NCBI GenBank assembly: GCA_900767495.1
Contig: CAAFZH010000043.1
Coordinates: 1-16,663, forward strand
Source of the DNA: Clostridia bacterium
Lineage (GTDB): Bacteria > Bacillota > Clostridia > Christensenellales > Borkfalkiaceae
Length of the DNA: 16,663 nucleotides
Direction of reading: 5' to 3'
Below the pieces are notes generated by a model. The model saw nothing but the letters and a program-made list of their open reading frames with translations, was not told the DNA's origin and searched no databases. Positions 1 through 7,680 of this stretch are shown here, piece by piece; positions within the stretch are counted from its first letter, which is position 1, and every line of letters starts with the position of its first letter. Both the position numbers and the translations under genes were made by a program.

Positions 1-90
1 ACGCGGCGGACGCGCCCCTTTTGTCGCTATCGCGACATTTCCCCCGTTTCAGCGGGGGAATCTACCCCGAAGGAGGAAGCGAGTTTTGTT
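1..90. repeat. Palindromic intergenic repeat, two hairpins, probably cut by window edge
   Basis: Two adjacent perfect inverted repeats are visible: TGTCGC/GCGACA at 22-27 and 32-37 (loop of 4), and TTCCCCCG/CGGGGGAA at 39-46 and 53-60 (loop of 6). Hairpin pairs of this style, a run of C/G flanked by a GTCGC stem, are a common class of dispersed repeat in gut Firmicute genomes; that is recalled knowledge and was not searched. The unit lies downstream of the GH95 gene and may continue left of the window. The GAAGGAGGAA at about 69-78 resembles a ribosome binding site but no reading frame follows it. Neither hairpin is followed by a T-run on either strand, so they are not clear terminators. Confidence 0.5.
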
Positions 91-92
91 TT

Positions 93-192
93 CTGTCATT
101 CTGAACGAAGTGAAGAATCCCACCGAAGAACTGACAATGTACATATTTCTCACTTGGGTCGCGGTATATTTCGCTTGCGCTCAATATGACAG
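93..192. repeat. MITE/REP-like element with terminal inverted repeats
   Basis: The 100-bp segment begins CTGTCATTCTGAACGAAGTG and its far end, read on the other strand, begins CTGTCATATTGAGCGCAAGC. The outer arms therefore pair over about 20-25 bases with a few mismatches and one small indel. There is no coding capacity. The element resembles the one at 14718-14823 (shared TGTCATT outer end and GCG/ACGAAGTG-type arm), so both look like members of a non-autonomous or REP-type family. It sits between the end of the GH95 gene and the hairpin repeat at the window edge. Confidence 0.6.
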
Positions 193-215
193 TCCTTATG
201 CGGTAATGATTTTAA

Positions 216-2321
216 TCATACTATCTTATTCAGTCCCTTTTTAAGGTGATAAGTCGCACCGTTTATAACAGAGTCGCAAGGCGCCTTTGCCGTTACCGAA
301 AGTTTATTAAGTTTGCCGTCTTTAAGTTGCGCGCTGACGAGCAAGCCGCCGCGCGAACGAAGATTTTTAAATTCCACTGCGCCGCTTTTCCACTCGTCGG
401 GAACGGCGGGAAACACCTCTATCTCGCCCGTATGGTCCTGCAAAAGCATCTCGTGCAAAGCGTCGCAAAAACCGAATGAACTTTCTAAAGTAAACGGTCT
501 GTAATGGAACTGCGTATAGCCGTAACGCTTAAAGTCGCCGTTTAAATGGAAACCGTTTTCGCCGACGAAACCTTTGCAGAACTGATAAATTTTTTCGTAA
601 GCGGAATTGCCCTTTTTAGCCATAGCGTAAATTTGCGCCGCCATAGCGAACGAAAAACCTACCCACATTCCCGTGCCTAAAACCTCGATATTCCAAAGCG
701 AGGCGTCGTAAATCTTTTTATGTTCCTCGGTATCGTAATTTATAAGGTGTAACGGGTAAAGACACATAAGATGCGAAAAATGCCTGTGCGTTTCGGGCAG
801 TAACTGCGTTTTGTCGAGCATAACGACGCCGTTATCGGCTATCGCTATATCGTCGAGTTTACTCAAAATCTCGTCGTACTCGTCGCCGCTTATACCGAGT
901 TTTTCCGTATACCCTTTAAGCGTTTTATAAAGGTAAATAAGCAACGCTAAATCGAAATTAGAGTTAGGCTCTAAATACGCCTTGCGCGTGTTGTCGTAAA
1001 TCTCGGGCGAAGAGGAAAGCGGAAGGTATAACTTACCGTTTTTCTCACGCAAAAGTCCCTTTATAGCCTCGCCTATTTCCTTAAAGAAAGGATAAGCGCG
1101 GTTTTTTAAAAACTTTTCGTCGCCCGTATAGAGGTAATACTCGTCGAAACTCTGCGCCGCCCATATAGACATGGTAGGCGAAAGCGAATAGTGCGCCCAG
1201 CCGCCCATAGGCTTGCCGTCCAAAGTGGAACACGACGGAATAAGCAGACCTTTTACGCCGAAAAACTCGCGCGCGAATTTTTGATAAGCGGGTTTAAGCC
1301 GCCACAAATATTCGATGAAAACCGTGCCTTCTTCGAGCCTGTTCGCCTTTAAATACGCCTGATAGGAAAGTTCGGTATTGGTATCGTGGTGATAATCGCC
1401 CTTCCACGGCGGGAGCGCGTCGTTATCTGCCGTCCATACGCCTTGCAAAGGCATAGGATAGTAGCCTTTGCGCGAGCAACAACCGAACAGGTAAGTGCTT
1501 TTTTCGTAAACGCCGTCTATAAGCGGATCGCCCGTTACGACGGAAGATTTATTCCAGTAATTGCGCCACGCCGCTTTATGGTCGGAAAATAAATTTTCGT
1601 AACCTTTTTTAGCCGCCTCTTTAAGCAGATTTTTGCCGTAAGAAACGTAGTCGGGCGCATCGTCGGTAGTGGCGAGAGTATAGAAAATATCCCCGCCGAC
1701 CTCAAGCGCGACCACGCCGAAAGCGTAGTCCGTATGCGTCGGTTGCTCGTACCACTTATAATACCCGTCGTGCATATCGGCGGCTTTGGGATAACCGAGC
1801 GTAACGCCTTTATCGTTGCCTATGCCCGAGCCGTCAGTCGCCTCGCCGCTTAAATAAGCGGGAATATGGAAAGAAAAATCGCATTTGCGGTAAGTTCTTA
1901 TAACGCCGACCAAAGTTACGTAATCGGTGAAAATATCGGCTATTTTTTCGTCGCCGTCGTACACCGTTACGAGAGCGTTGGCAGTATTTAACGAATAATG
2001 CACGTTTTGCGCTTTGGGATAAAATTCGAGTTCCAGCCTGCCCGCCGTTATTTTGGACGGATAAGGCGTACCCGAAAATATCTTTTCAAAAAGCCTTGCG
2101 CGCTCCGCCCAGTCGGACTCGTCGCCGCTTAAAGAAAGTTTTTCGAGATTTTTAAAAGTGAAACCTTTTTCAAGCGTAGTTTCGTTGGGACGAGTATCCC
2201 ATAAGTCCGTCCTGTCAACCGTTATTTTAAGCGGCGAAGAGCCGTATACTATGCTGCCGGTTTTTCCGTTGCCGAGCGGTAAACCTTCGTCCCAACGCTC
2301 GGTTTTTACTTTGATAACCAT
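216..2321 (-). CDS. GH95-like glycoside hydrolase (alpha-L-fucosidase/galactosidase family), cytoplasmic
   Basis: The 701-aa protein has no signal peptide. GH95 landmarks in order are: an N-terminal PLGNGKTGSIVYG (residues 15-27), LQGVW followed by PPWKGDYHHDTN (about 292-315), SSSPE (436-440), HRHFSHLMCLYP (512-523), and the C-terminal EMLLQDHTGEIEVFPAVPDEW. This matches the family's N-terminal beta domain plus (alpha/alpha)6 barrel. By-eye alignment to the Bifidobacterium AfcA enzyme puts the general acid at Glu440. The two catalytic Asn positions read Asp313 and Asn315, and the QIDGNFG motif carrying the base is replaced by TLESSFG (Glu613). The sugar cleaved may therefore not be L-fucose. 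The start has TGGAG 5-6 nt upstream and lies inside the end of the GH112 gene (16-nt overlap), implying translational coupling. It probably removes a terminal sugar from an imported oligosaccharide before GH112 acts. Family call is firm; specificity is open. Confidence 0.8.
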   Translation of the reverse strand: MVIKVKTERWDEGLPLGNGKTGSIVYGSSPLKITVDRTDLWDTRPNETTLEKGFTFKNLEKLSLSGDESDWAERARLFEKIFSGTPYPSKITAGRLELEFYPKAQNVHYSLNTANALVTVYDGDEKIADIFTDYVTLVGVIRTYRKCDFSFHIPAYLSGEATDGSGIGNDKGVTLGYPKAADMHDGYYKWYEQPTHTDYAFGVVALEVGGDIFYTLATTDDAPDYVSYGKNLLKEAAKKGYENLFSDHKAAWRNYWNKSSVVTGDPLIDGVYEKSTYLFGCCSRKGYYPMPLQGVWTADNDALPPWKGDYHHDTNTELSYQAYLKANRLEEGTVFIEYLWRLKPAYQKFAREFFGVKGLLIPSCSTLDGKPMGGWAHYSLSPTMSIWAAQSFDEYYLYTGDEKFLKNRAYPFFKEIGEAIKGLLREKNGKLYLPLSSSPEIYDNTRKAYLEPNSNFDLALLIYLYKTLKGYTEKLGISGDEYDEILSKLDDIAIADNGVVMLDKTQLLPETHRHFSHLMCLYPLHLINYDTEEHKKIYDASLWNIEVLGTGMWVGFSFAMAAQIYAMAKKGNSAYEKIYQFCKGFVGENGFHLNGDFKRYGYTQFHYRPFTLESSFGFCDALHEMLLQDHTGEIEVFPAVPDEWKSGAVEFKNLRSRGGLLVSAQLKDGKLNKLSVTAKAPCDSVINGATYHLKKGLNKIV

Positions 2322-4462
2322 TTTATCTCCATAGGATTAAGTTCGATAACCGTCTTATTGCCGTTTATATCGTAAAAATCAGTAGTTTGCTTTTCGGTAG
2401 AGTTATTTATGATTGCATACTTGCCCGCGTCGGGATAATAGTTACAATCGGTGTTTACGTCGGAGGAATAGCAGATATTTAAATCTTTGCCCGCAACGAA
2501 ACACATTGCCTTATATAAAAGTCTTGCGTTTTCGAAACTGTACGGTATGCCCGTTATATAAAAACTCCTGCCCTTGCCGTATTCGTTTACCGCCATTTTT
2601 ACTTCGCCGACGTTTACGCTGCGTTTAAAACGGTCGCTGAAAGTTATATCGAGTACCTTGGTGCCGTCCAGCGCGTAAATATTCTTTTTGTCCTCACCGT
2701 AATCGAAAGATTTAACGCCGTCGGTGAGTTCGTGCGCGACCTTTTTTATATTATATTTATCGTTGGAAAGCGTATAACCGACTTCTTCGTCTACGCCCAA
2801 AACGTCGCCAAGTTGGAAATATCTTCCGTTGCCCTCGCAAGCCGTAGGTTCGCCCACGCCTATAAAGCCGCCGCCGTTATATACGAATTTACGGATTGCG
2901 ACCTGCAATTTTTCGTCGAGCCATTCCTTACCGCCCGAAAACGCGGTGTACGCGTCGCCTGCGTTGATTATTACGTCTATATCTGCGGGAACGCCGTTTT
3001 TAACCTCGTCGAAAGACAAAAATTCTATATCCACGGGCAAGCCGCTTATCGCCTCCAATATTCCCTGATAGGAATAAATTTGTTGATACCACAGTTCGTG
3101 CGCGACCATGTGGCTCATCCAACTGCGCTTTTTGCCCCAGGCGTTTAAAAGACCGACTTTAAGTCTGCAATAAGGTTTTTTATTGTCGACTGCGTCGTAT
3201 ATAGTACGGAATTCATCGGTAATTTCGGCTACTCTTTCCACGAACGAGGGGAATTTAGCCGCAAGCGACAAATATCCGCCGAAACCCATACGGTCGATAG
3301 GTTTACGCATTATAGCCCTGCGCGCCGTGCGCCAGTTTTTATTGAGTTCGTCCAAAGCACCCTGCTCGTTTCCGTCGAAGAAAGTATCGGGGAAGAAATA
3401 GGGCAAAAATCTGCCTTCGTGGTATTTGACGTGAGGAATTTCGGACAGCATTCTTACCGTAACGCCGCCGCCGACCGAACCGACTACCGCGTCGAGGTGC
3501 ATATCCTTGAAATGCTCGCCGTAAGGCTCGCTGCCTATCCAGTCGTCGCCGAGGAACATCATTGCCTCTTTGCCGTAACTATGGCATATATCCACGAGTT
3601 CGCCTATCGTCTTGCTTACGAATCTTTCGACGAATTCCATATATTTTTTAAATTTTTCGGTAGGATTGCGGAAACAGTTGTTATAGTAGCCGCTGTCAAC
3701 GAAATCTTCCGCAACGAGTTTTATTCCGCTCTCTTTTTCAAAGTCCGCAATCAAAACGGGGTTGGCGGTCTGCGCGTAACCGAACCACTCCACCTGCTTT
3801 TCCTTACCCAAGTTATTGAATATCAGCGTGAACTGATACAAAAACGTGGTAAACCTTACTACGCTCGTTTCGGGATTTTCCTCACACCACTTTTTCATAT
3901 GCTCTGCGATATACTTTTTCGTATTCGGAAAAGCGGGGTCGTAAGTAAGTTGTTTTTCGCAAGTCCAGTTATTGGTAAGATAATTATATATCTGTACGGG
4001 GTGCCAGGTTATGCGGCACAAAAAAGTTACCGTGTACTCGTGAAAAGCCTTACAGTTTTCTATTAAAACGGTATTTTTCTTTTCGCAGGGTTTCCAGGTT
4101 TTTACCTCTTTGCCCGTAGTCCTGTCGTATACCTGCCAAAGGTCGAGATAAGTATAATCGGGGGCAAATTCGTCGGTTAAAAAGCCTTTTAAAAGGTCTA
4201 TTTCGAGAGTATCGCCCGTTGCGAGATTCCTCTCGGACAAAAGAAAAATTCTTTGCGCCTCTTCGGGGTGTTTTCTCGCCCACTCGTTATCTCCGCGAAC
4301 CACGAAATACGTATTGTATACTTTGCCGAATTGTCCCGGGTTTTGGGGTAATTCAGTACCGTCGCAATCCCTTACCGCGTCCGCGCCCCAAAGCGCGGCT
4401 ATTTTTTTAGTTCCCTCTACGAAACTCTCGTCCGTAGGTATTGTAACTCTGCCTTTATTCAT
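2306..4462 (-). CDS. GH112 1,3-beta-galactosyl-N-acetylhexosamine phosphorylase (lacto-N-biose/galacto-N-biose type)
   Basis: The 718-aa protein has the typical family length and no signal peptide or membrane segment, so it is cytoplasmic. It opens with GRVTIPTDESFVEGT and ALWGADAVRDCDGTELP, hallmark of GH112. The core MFLGDDWIGSEPYGEHF (302-318) carries the likely general acid Asp306, equivalent by eye to Asp313 of the Bifidobacterium longum enzyme. It is followed by VGSVGGG, EGRFLPYFFPDTFF and TARRAIMRKPIDRMGFGGYL. The C-terminal part (about 440-718) fits the glutamine-amidotransferase-like and beta domains. The family cleaves Gal-beta-1,3-GlcNAc or Gal-beta-1,3-GalNAc with phosphate to Gal-1-phosphate and HexNAc. 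Some members instead use Gal-beta-1,4-L-rhamnose, which cannot be excluded here. AAAGGAG lies 6 nt before the ATG. The gene is first in a two-gene operon with the GH95 gene. Confidence 0.88.
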   Translation of the reverse strand: MNKGRVTIPTDESFVEGTKKIAALWGADAVRDCDGTELPQNPGQFGKVYNTYFVVRGDNEWARKHPEEAQRIFLLSERNLATGDTLEIDLLKGFLTDEFAPDYTYLDLWQVYDRTTGKEVKTWKPCEKKNTVLIENCKAFHEYTVTFLCRITWHPVQIYNYLTNNWTCEKQLTYDPAFPNTKKYIAEHMKKWCEENPETSVVRFTTFLYQFTLIFNNLGKEKQVEWFGYAQTANPVLIADFEKESGIKLVAEDFVDSGYYNNCFRNPTEKFKKYMEFVERFVSKTIGELVDICHSYGKEAMMFLGDDWIGSEPYGEHFKDMHLDAVVGSVGGGVTVRMLSEIPHVKYHEGRFLPYFFPDTFFDGNEQGALDELNKNWRTARRAIMRKPIDRMGFGGYLSLAAKFPSFVERVAEITDEFRTIYDAVDNKKPYCRLKVGLLNAWGKKRSWMSHMVAHELWYQQIYSYQGILEAISGLPVDIEFLSFDEVKNGVPADIDVIINAGDAYTAFSGGKEWLDEKLQVAIRKFVYNGGGFIGVGEPTACEGNGRYFQLGDVLGVDEEVGYTLSNDKYNIKKVAHELTDGVKSFDYGEDKKNIYALDGTKVLDITFSDRFKRSVNVGEVKMAVNEYGKGRSFYITGIPYSFENARLLYKAMCFVAGKDLNICYSSDVNTDCNYYPDAGKYAIINNSTEKQTTDFYDINGNKTVIELNPMEIKWLSK

Positions 4463-4499
4463 TCGTTGCTCCTTTAAATTTTACTTTCGCCCACACGCG

Positions 4500-4537
4500 A
4501 AAAAAGCCACGAAATAATTATATATTATTTCGCGACT
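4500..4537 (-). terminator. Rho-independent terminator candidate after glmS
   Basis: On the minus strand, arms 4537-4524 and 4518-4505 pair over 14 positions with a 5-nt loop (4523-4519). Two of the pairs are G-U. The stem runs into six T residues (4505-4500). On the plus strand the wobble pairs become A-C mismatches and no T-run follows, so the structure is directional and would end transcripts from glmS. The stem is AT-rich near the loop, so strength is uncertain. The same bases also contain a promoter for the next operon. Confidence 0.6.
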
Positions 4538-4545
4538 TTAAGCAA
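4517..4545 (-). promoter_or_regulatory. Sigma-A-type promoter for the GH112-GH95 operon, -10 inside a palindrome
   Basis: Reading the minus strand, TTGCTT (4545-4540, 3 of 6 to consensus) is followed after exactly 17 bp by a perfect TATAAT (4522-4517). Predicted initiation is near 4510, giving a leader of about 48 nt that contains the AAAGGAG of the GH112 gene. The -10 box straddles the centre of the 9-bp inverted repeat CGAAATAAT/ATTATTTCG (4510-4518 and 4524-4532), which could also be an operator. The weak -35 would fit an activated or repressed catabolic promoter. This is by-eye prediction. Confidence 0.5.
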
Positions 4546-4609
4546 GTGAAAATTAAGACGTTTTATAGTAATTTTTGCTTTATTTACATCGTTTATTTGT
4601 TATTTGCGA

Positions 4610-6364
4610 CTATTCCACGGTAACCGATTTTGCGAGGTTTCGCGGCTTGTCGGGGTTATATCCGCGGCTGATTGCGGCGTTATAAGAGATTATCTGCCAC
4701 GGAATAACCGCGGTTAAAGGATTTAATTCGTCGTCGCCCGCGTCGGGAATTTTTATTGTCGCCGCAAGTTTCGATTTTAAAGAAGGTTCGACTTCAAACG
4801 GCGTTATAAGCACGACTTTCGCGCCGCGCGCCAGCACTTCCTCCACGCAGGAAACGCATTTTAAGTAAGTCCGTTTTTGCGTGCAGTAAACGACTACGGC
4901 GGCGTTTTCGTCGATAAGCGCGATAAATCCGTGTTTGAGTTCGCCCGACATATACGCGTTGGCGTTTATATACGCTACCTCTTTTATTTTAAGCGCGCTC
5001 TCCTCGGCAAGATAATAGTCAAGTCCCCTGCCGAGTACGAAAAGTCTTTTTGCAAAGTTGCATATATCGAACGCGGAAGAATAATCGCCTTTTTCGAGCG
5101 TTTCAGCCGCGCCGACGAGCAAAGATATATCCGCGTTTCTACCCGACAGATACTTTGAGAGAATATACAAAACGCATATTTGAGCAACGTAAGCCTTGGT
5201 TGAGGCAACCGAAACTTCACGCCCGGCGTAAACGGGTAAAACCGCGTCTGAAATTCTTGCCAGCGCGCTGTAAGTTACGTTGGTAACGCCCACTATAAAC
5301 GCGCCCTTAGATTTAGCCGCTTTTACCGCGCCCAGAGTGTCCGCCGTTTCGCCGCTTTGGCTTACCGCGACGAAAAGCGTATGCTCGCCTATGACCTCGT
5401 TTCCGTATAAAAATTCGCTCGCGGCGGCAGATCGCGCGTTTATTTTAAGATTGGCGGTTAAAACTTCTCTGCCGTAACACGCCGCGTTATAAGCCGTCCC
5501 GCAACCGATAACCACCGCGTCGGTAAACCTGCCCAAAAAAGTTCCCGAAAAAATCCCGTCCAGATATTCCTTGGTATAAACTTGCGATAATCGCGCTATA
5601 ACCTCGGGTATCTCGGCAATTTCCTTACGCATATAATGCTCGTAGCCGTTTAAATCGTCGCTTAAAAAATTCACGTCGAGTTTTACGGGCGACTTGTTTA
5701 TTTTTTCGCCCGCGCGATTATAAAAAGCCAAATCGCCGCTACGGACGATACAGATTTCGCCGTTTAAAAGTTCGTAAGCCGCGCCCGAAAAAATTATCGG
5801 GTCGCTGCAAACCGCCGTGCCTTTATCCGTTTCGCCTACGAACAAGGGGCTTTTATCCGCGGCGGCGACGATTTCGTCGCCGCCGCGCCTTATCGCCGCT
5901 ATCGCGTAACTGCCTTTTAAAAGCGTCAACGCGTAACTTACGCCCGTTATATTTCCGCCTAAAGCGAATTTTTCAAATAAATTCGGCACGACTTCGCTGT
6001 CCGTCTGACTTTTGAATTGTACGCCTGACAAAATTCCGCTTTTAATTTCGGCGTAATTTTCTATTATGCCGTTATGTACCGCCGCCCAGGTTTCGCCCTG
6101 CGATAAGTGGGGGTGAGCGTTTATCTCGCTCGGCTTACCGTGCGTCGCCCACCTCGTGTGCGCTATACCCGTTTTGCCGTTACACTCGCATTGTCCTTCG
6201 AGGTTTTTTACCGCGCCCGCACGCTTTACGACCGACAAATTTCCGTCGTTTTTTACCACCGCTATTCCCGCGGAGTCGTAACCTCTGTACTCTAATTTTT
6301 TAAGATAGTCCACGAGTGTGTCGTAGACCTCGGTTTTTCCTATAAGTCCCGCTATTCCGCACAT
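4610..6364 (-). CDS. glmS: Glutamine--fructose-6-phosphate aminotransferase (isomerizing)
   Basis: This enzyme makes glucosamine-6-phosphate from fructose-6-phosphate and glutamine, the committed step to UDP-GlcNAc and peptidoglycan. The 584-aa protein starts MCGIAGLIG, with Cys2 as the N-terminal nucleophile after Met removal. It shows TRWATHG (70-76), HNGIIENY (97-104) and QTDSEVV in the glutaminase domain. Two SIS domains follow, with SQSGETADT (335-343), STKAYVAQ and GELKHG, ending in PRNLAKSVTVE with the catalytic Lys579. The GELKHGP motif usual in the family reads GELKHGF here. It is slightly shorter than the usual 600-610 aa. It follows glmM by 2 nt with no good Shine-Dalgarno sequence, so translation is probably coupled. 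The gap is too small for a glmS ribozyme. Confidence 0.96.
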   Translation of the reverse strand: MCGIAGLIGKTEVYDTLVDYLKKLEYRGYDSAGIAVVKNDGNLSVVKRAGAVKNLEGQCECNGKTGIAHTRWATHGKPSEINAHPHLSQGETWAAVHNGIIENYAEIKSGILSGVQFKSQTDSEVVPNLFEKFALGGNITGVSYALTLLKGSYAIAAIRRGGDEIVAAADKSPLFVGETDKGTAVCSDPIIFSGAAYELLNGEICIVRSGDLAFYNRAGEKINKSPVKLDVNFLSDDLNGYEHYMRKEIAEIPEVIARLSQVYTKEYLDGIFSGTFLGRFTDAVVIGCGTAYNAACYGREVLTANLKINARSAAASEFLYGNEVIGEHTLFVAVSQSGETADTLGAVKAAKSKGAFIVGVTNVTYSALARISDAVLPVYAGREVSVASTKAYVAQICVLYILSKYLSGRNADISLLVGAAETLEKGDYSSAFDICNFAKRLFVLGRGLDYYLAEESALKIKEVAYINANAYMSGELKHGFIALIDENAAVVVYCTQKRTYLKCVSCVEEVLARGAKVVLITPFEVEPSLKSKLAATIKIPDAGDDELNPLTAVIPWQIISYNAAISRGYNPDKPRNLAKSVTVE

Positions 6365-6366
6365 AT

Positions 6367-7680
6367 TTATTTTTCGGCGGCTATTACCACCGCTTTAAGT
6401 TCCTCCGCGTATTTTTGGCAAATTTCCTCGTTTTCGCCCTCTACCATAATACGAATTTTAGGTTCCGTACCCGACGCGCGCACCATAACGCGCCCCTCGC
6501 CGCCGAGCGCGGACTTTATTTCGGCTACTTTTTCCGAAACCGCCTCGCTGTTTATCACTCTGTGTTTATCGGATATAATCACGTTTACGTTGATTTGAGG
6601 ATAAGGCTTTACGCAGGCGAGTTCGCTTAGGCTCGCGCCTTTTTCGGACAAAACGGACGCAAGCACCACCGCGGTTAAAATTCCGTCGCCCGTCGAATGA
6701 ATATCCTTTAAAATTATATGCCCCGACTGCTCGCCGCCGAGCGACAACCCGTCCTCTGCGAGTTTTTGCAAAACGTATTTATCGCCTATATCCGTGCGGA
6801 TAAAATCTATACCCTCGGCTTTTAAGGCTTTTTCGTAAGCCATATTCGTGTGCGAAGTACCAACGGCGGTATTTTTGCTGAGTTTACCTTTTTCTTTTAA
6901 ATATTTGGCAAGTACGTAAATTATTGCGTCGCCGTCCACCACGTTGCCGTCCGAATCCACCGCGATAAGCCTGTCGGAATCGCCGTCGAAAGCAAACCCC
7001 ACGTCCGCGCAATAGCGTTTCATACGACCTTTTAACGCCGCAATATAAGTCGCGCCGCATTTTTCGTTTATTCGCATTCCGTCGGCAAAACAATTTGTGG
7101 CAACCACGCTTGCGCCGAGCGCGCGGAATACCTGCGGAGCAATCCGACTTGCCGCGCCGTTGGCCCCGTCGAGGACTATGCGCATATCCTTTAAACTTGC
7201 AAACGCGTTGGAAATTAAAAACTTTTCGTAGTCCTTTGCGGCGTTTTTATAAAATTCGTAGCCGCCTATATCGGGGAACTCGTTGATTTTGGAATGTATA
7301 AAGCACCTTTCTACCCGCTCTTCCTGTTTATCGCCGAGTTTATAACCGTTTTGGTCGAAAATTTTAATTCCGTTATATTCCTTAGGGTTGTGCGACGCGC
7401 TTATTACTACCCCGTAATCCGCCTTATACAGCCTGGTTAAATACGCTACGCCCGCGGTAGGCATAATGCCCGTATCTATAACTTTCGCCCCGCCCGCACA
7501 CGCGCCGAGCGCAACCGCAAGCGTTAAATATTCGCCGCTCACGCGCGTATCTCTGCCGATAACCACCTTGGGGTTCTTCTTTAAAAACGAAAGCGCGTTG
7601 CCGCACTTAAAAGCCGTTTCGTAAGTTAAATCTTCGTTTACTATTCCTCTTAAGCCGTCCGTGCCGAAATAAAGTCCCAT
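6367..7680 (-). CDS. glmM: Phosphoglucosamine mutase
   Basis: GlmM converts glucosamine-6-phosphate to glucosamine-1-phosphate in the cytoplasm. The 437-aa protein opens YFGTDGLRGIVNE. It has the phosphoserine loop ISASHNPKEYNGIK (phosphorylated Ser96), the metal loop FDGDSDR, the sugar-specificity motif GGEQSGHI that separates GlmM from phosphoglucomutase and phosphomannomutase, and the phosphate-binding RASGTEPKIRIMVEG near the C-terminus. Length is slightly under the usual 445-450 aa. The ATG follows the glmU-like stop codon with no intervening base, and an AAAGGAG 9 nt upstream lies inside that upstream gene. This is the middle gene of a glmU-glmM-glmS operon, arranged opposite to the order of the pathway. 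Confidence 0.96.
   Translation of the reverse strand: MGLYFGTDGLRGIVNEDLTYETAFKCGNALSFLKKNPKVVIGRDTRVSGEYLTLAVALGACAGGAKVIDTGIMPTAGVAYLTRLYKADYGVVISASHNPKEYNGIKIFDQNGYKLGDKQEERVERCFIHSKINEFPDIGGYEFYKNAAKDYEKFLISNAFASLKDMRIVLDGANGAASRIAPQVFRALGASVVATNCFADGMRINEKCGATYIAALKGRMKRYCADVGFAFDGDSDRLIAVDSDGNVVDGDAIIYVLAKYLKEKGKLSKNTAVGTSHTNMAYEKALKAEGIDFIRTDIGDKYVLQKLAEDGLSLGGEQSGHIILKDIHSTGDGILTAVVLASVLSEKGASLSELACVKPYPQINVNVIISDKHRVINSEAVSEKVAEIKSALGGEGRVMVRASGTEPKIRIMVEGENEEICQKYAEELKAVVIAAEK

Noticed and set aside
1..192. A CRISPR-like array at the left end
   Set aside because: The two repeat units differ from each other and are not evenly spaced; they are palindromic intergenic elements, not direct repeats with spacers.
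196..225. Palindrome ATGATTTTAATCAT near the GH95 stop as a terminator
   Set aside because: The stem is only 5-6 bp of A/T with a tiny loop, and no T-run follows on the minus strand.
3419..4066. Open plus-strand frame of about 215 codons opposite the GH112 gene
   Set aside because: It lies wholly antisense to a well-supported GH112 gene, shows no recognisable family motif, and has no ribosome binding site I could credit.
6300..6400. A glmS ribozyme or riboswitch upstream of glmS
   Set aside because: glmM ends 2 nt before the glmS ATG, and the operon leader at 8359-8410 is only about 50 nt, so there is no room for the ribozyme fold.
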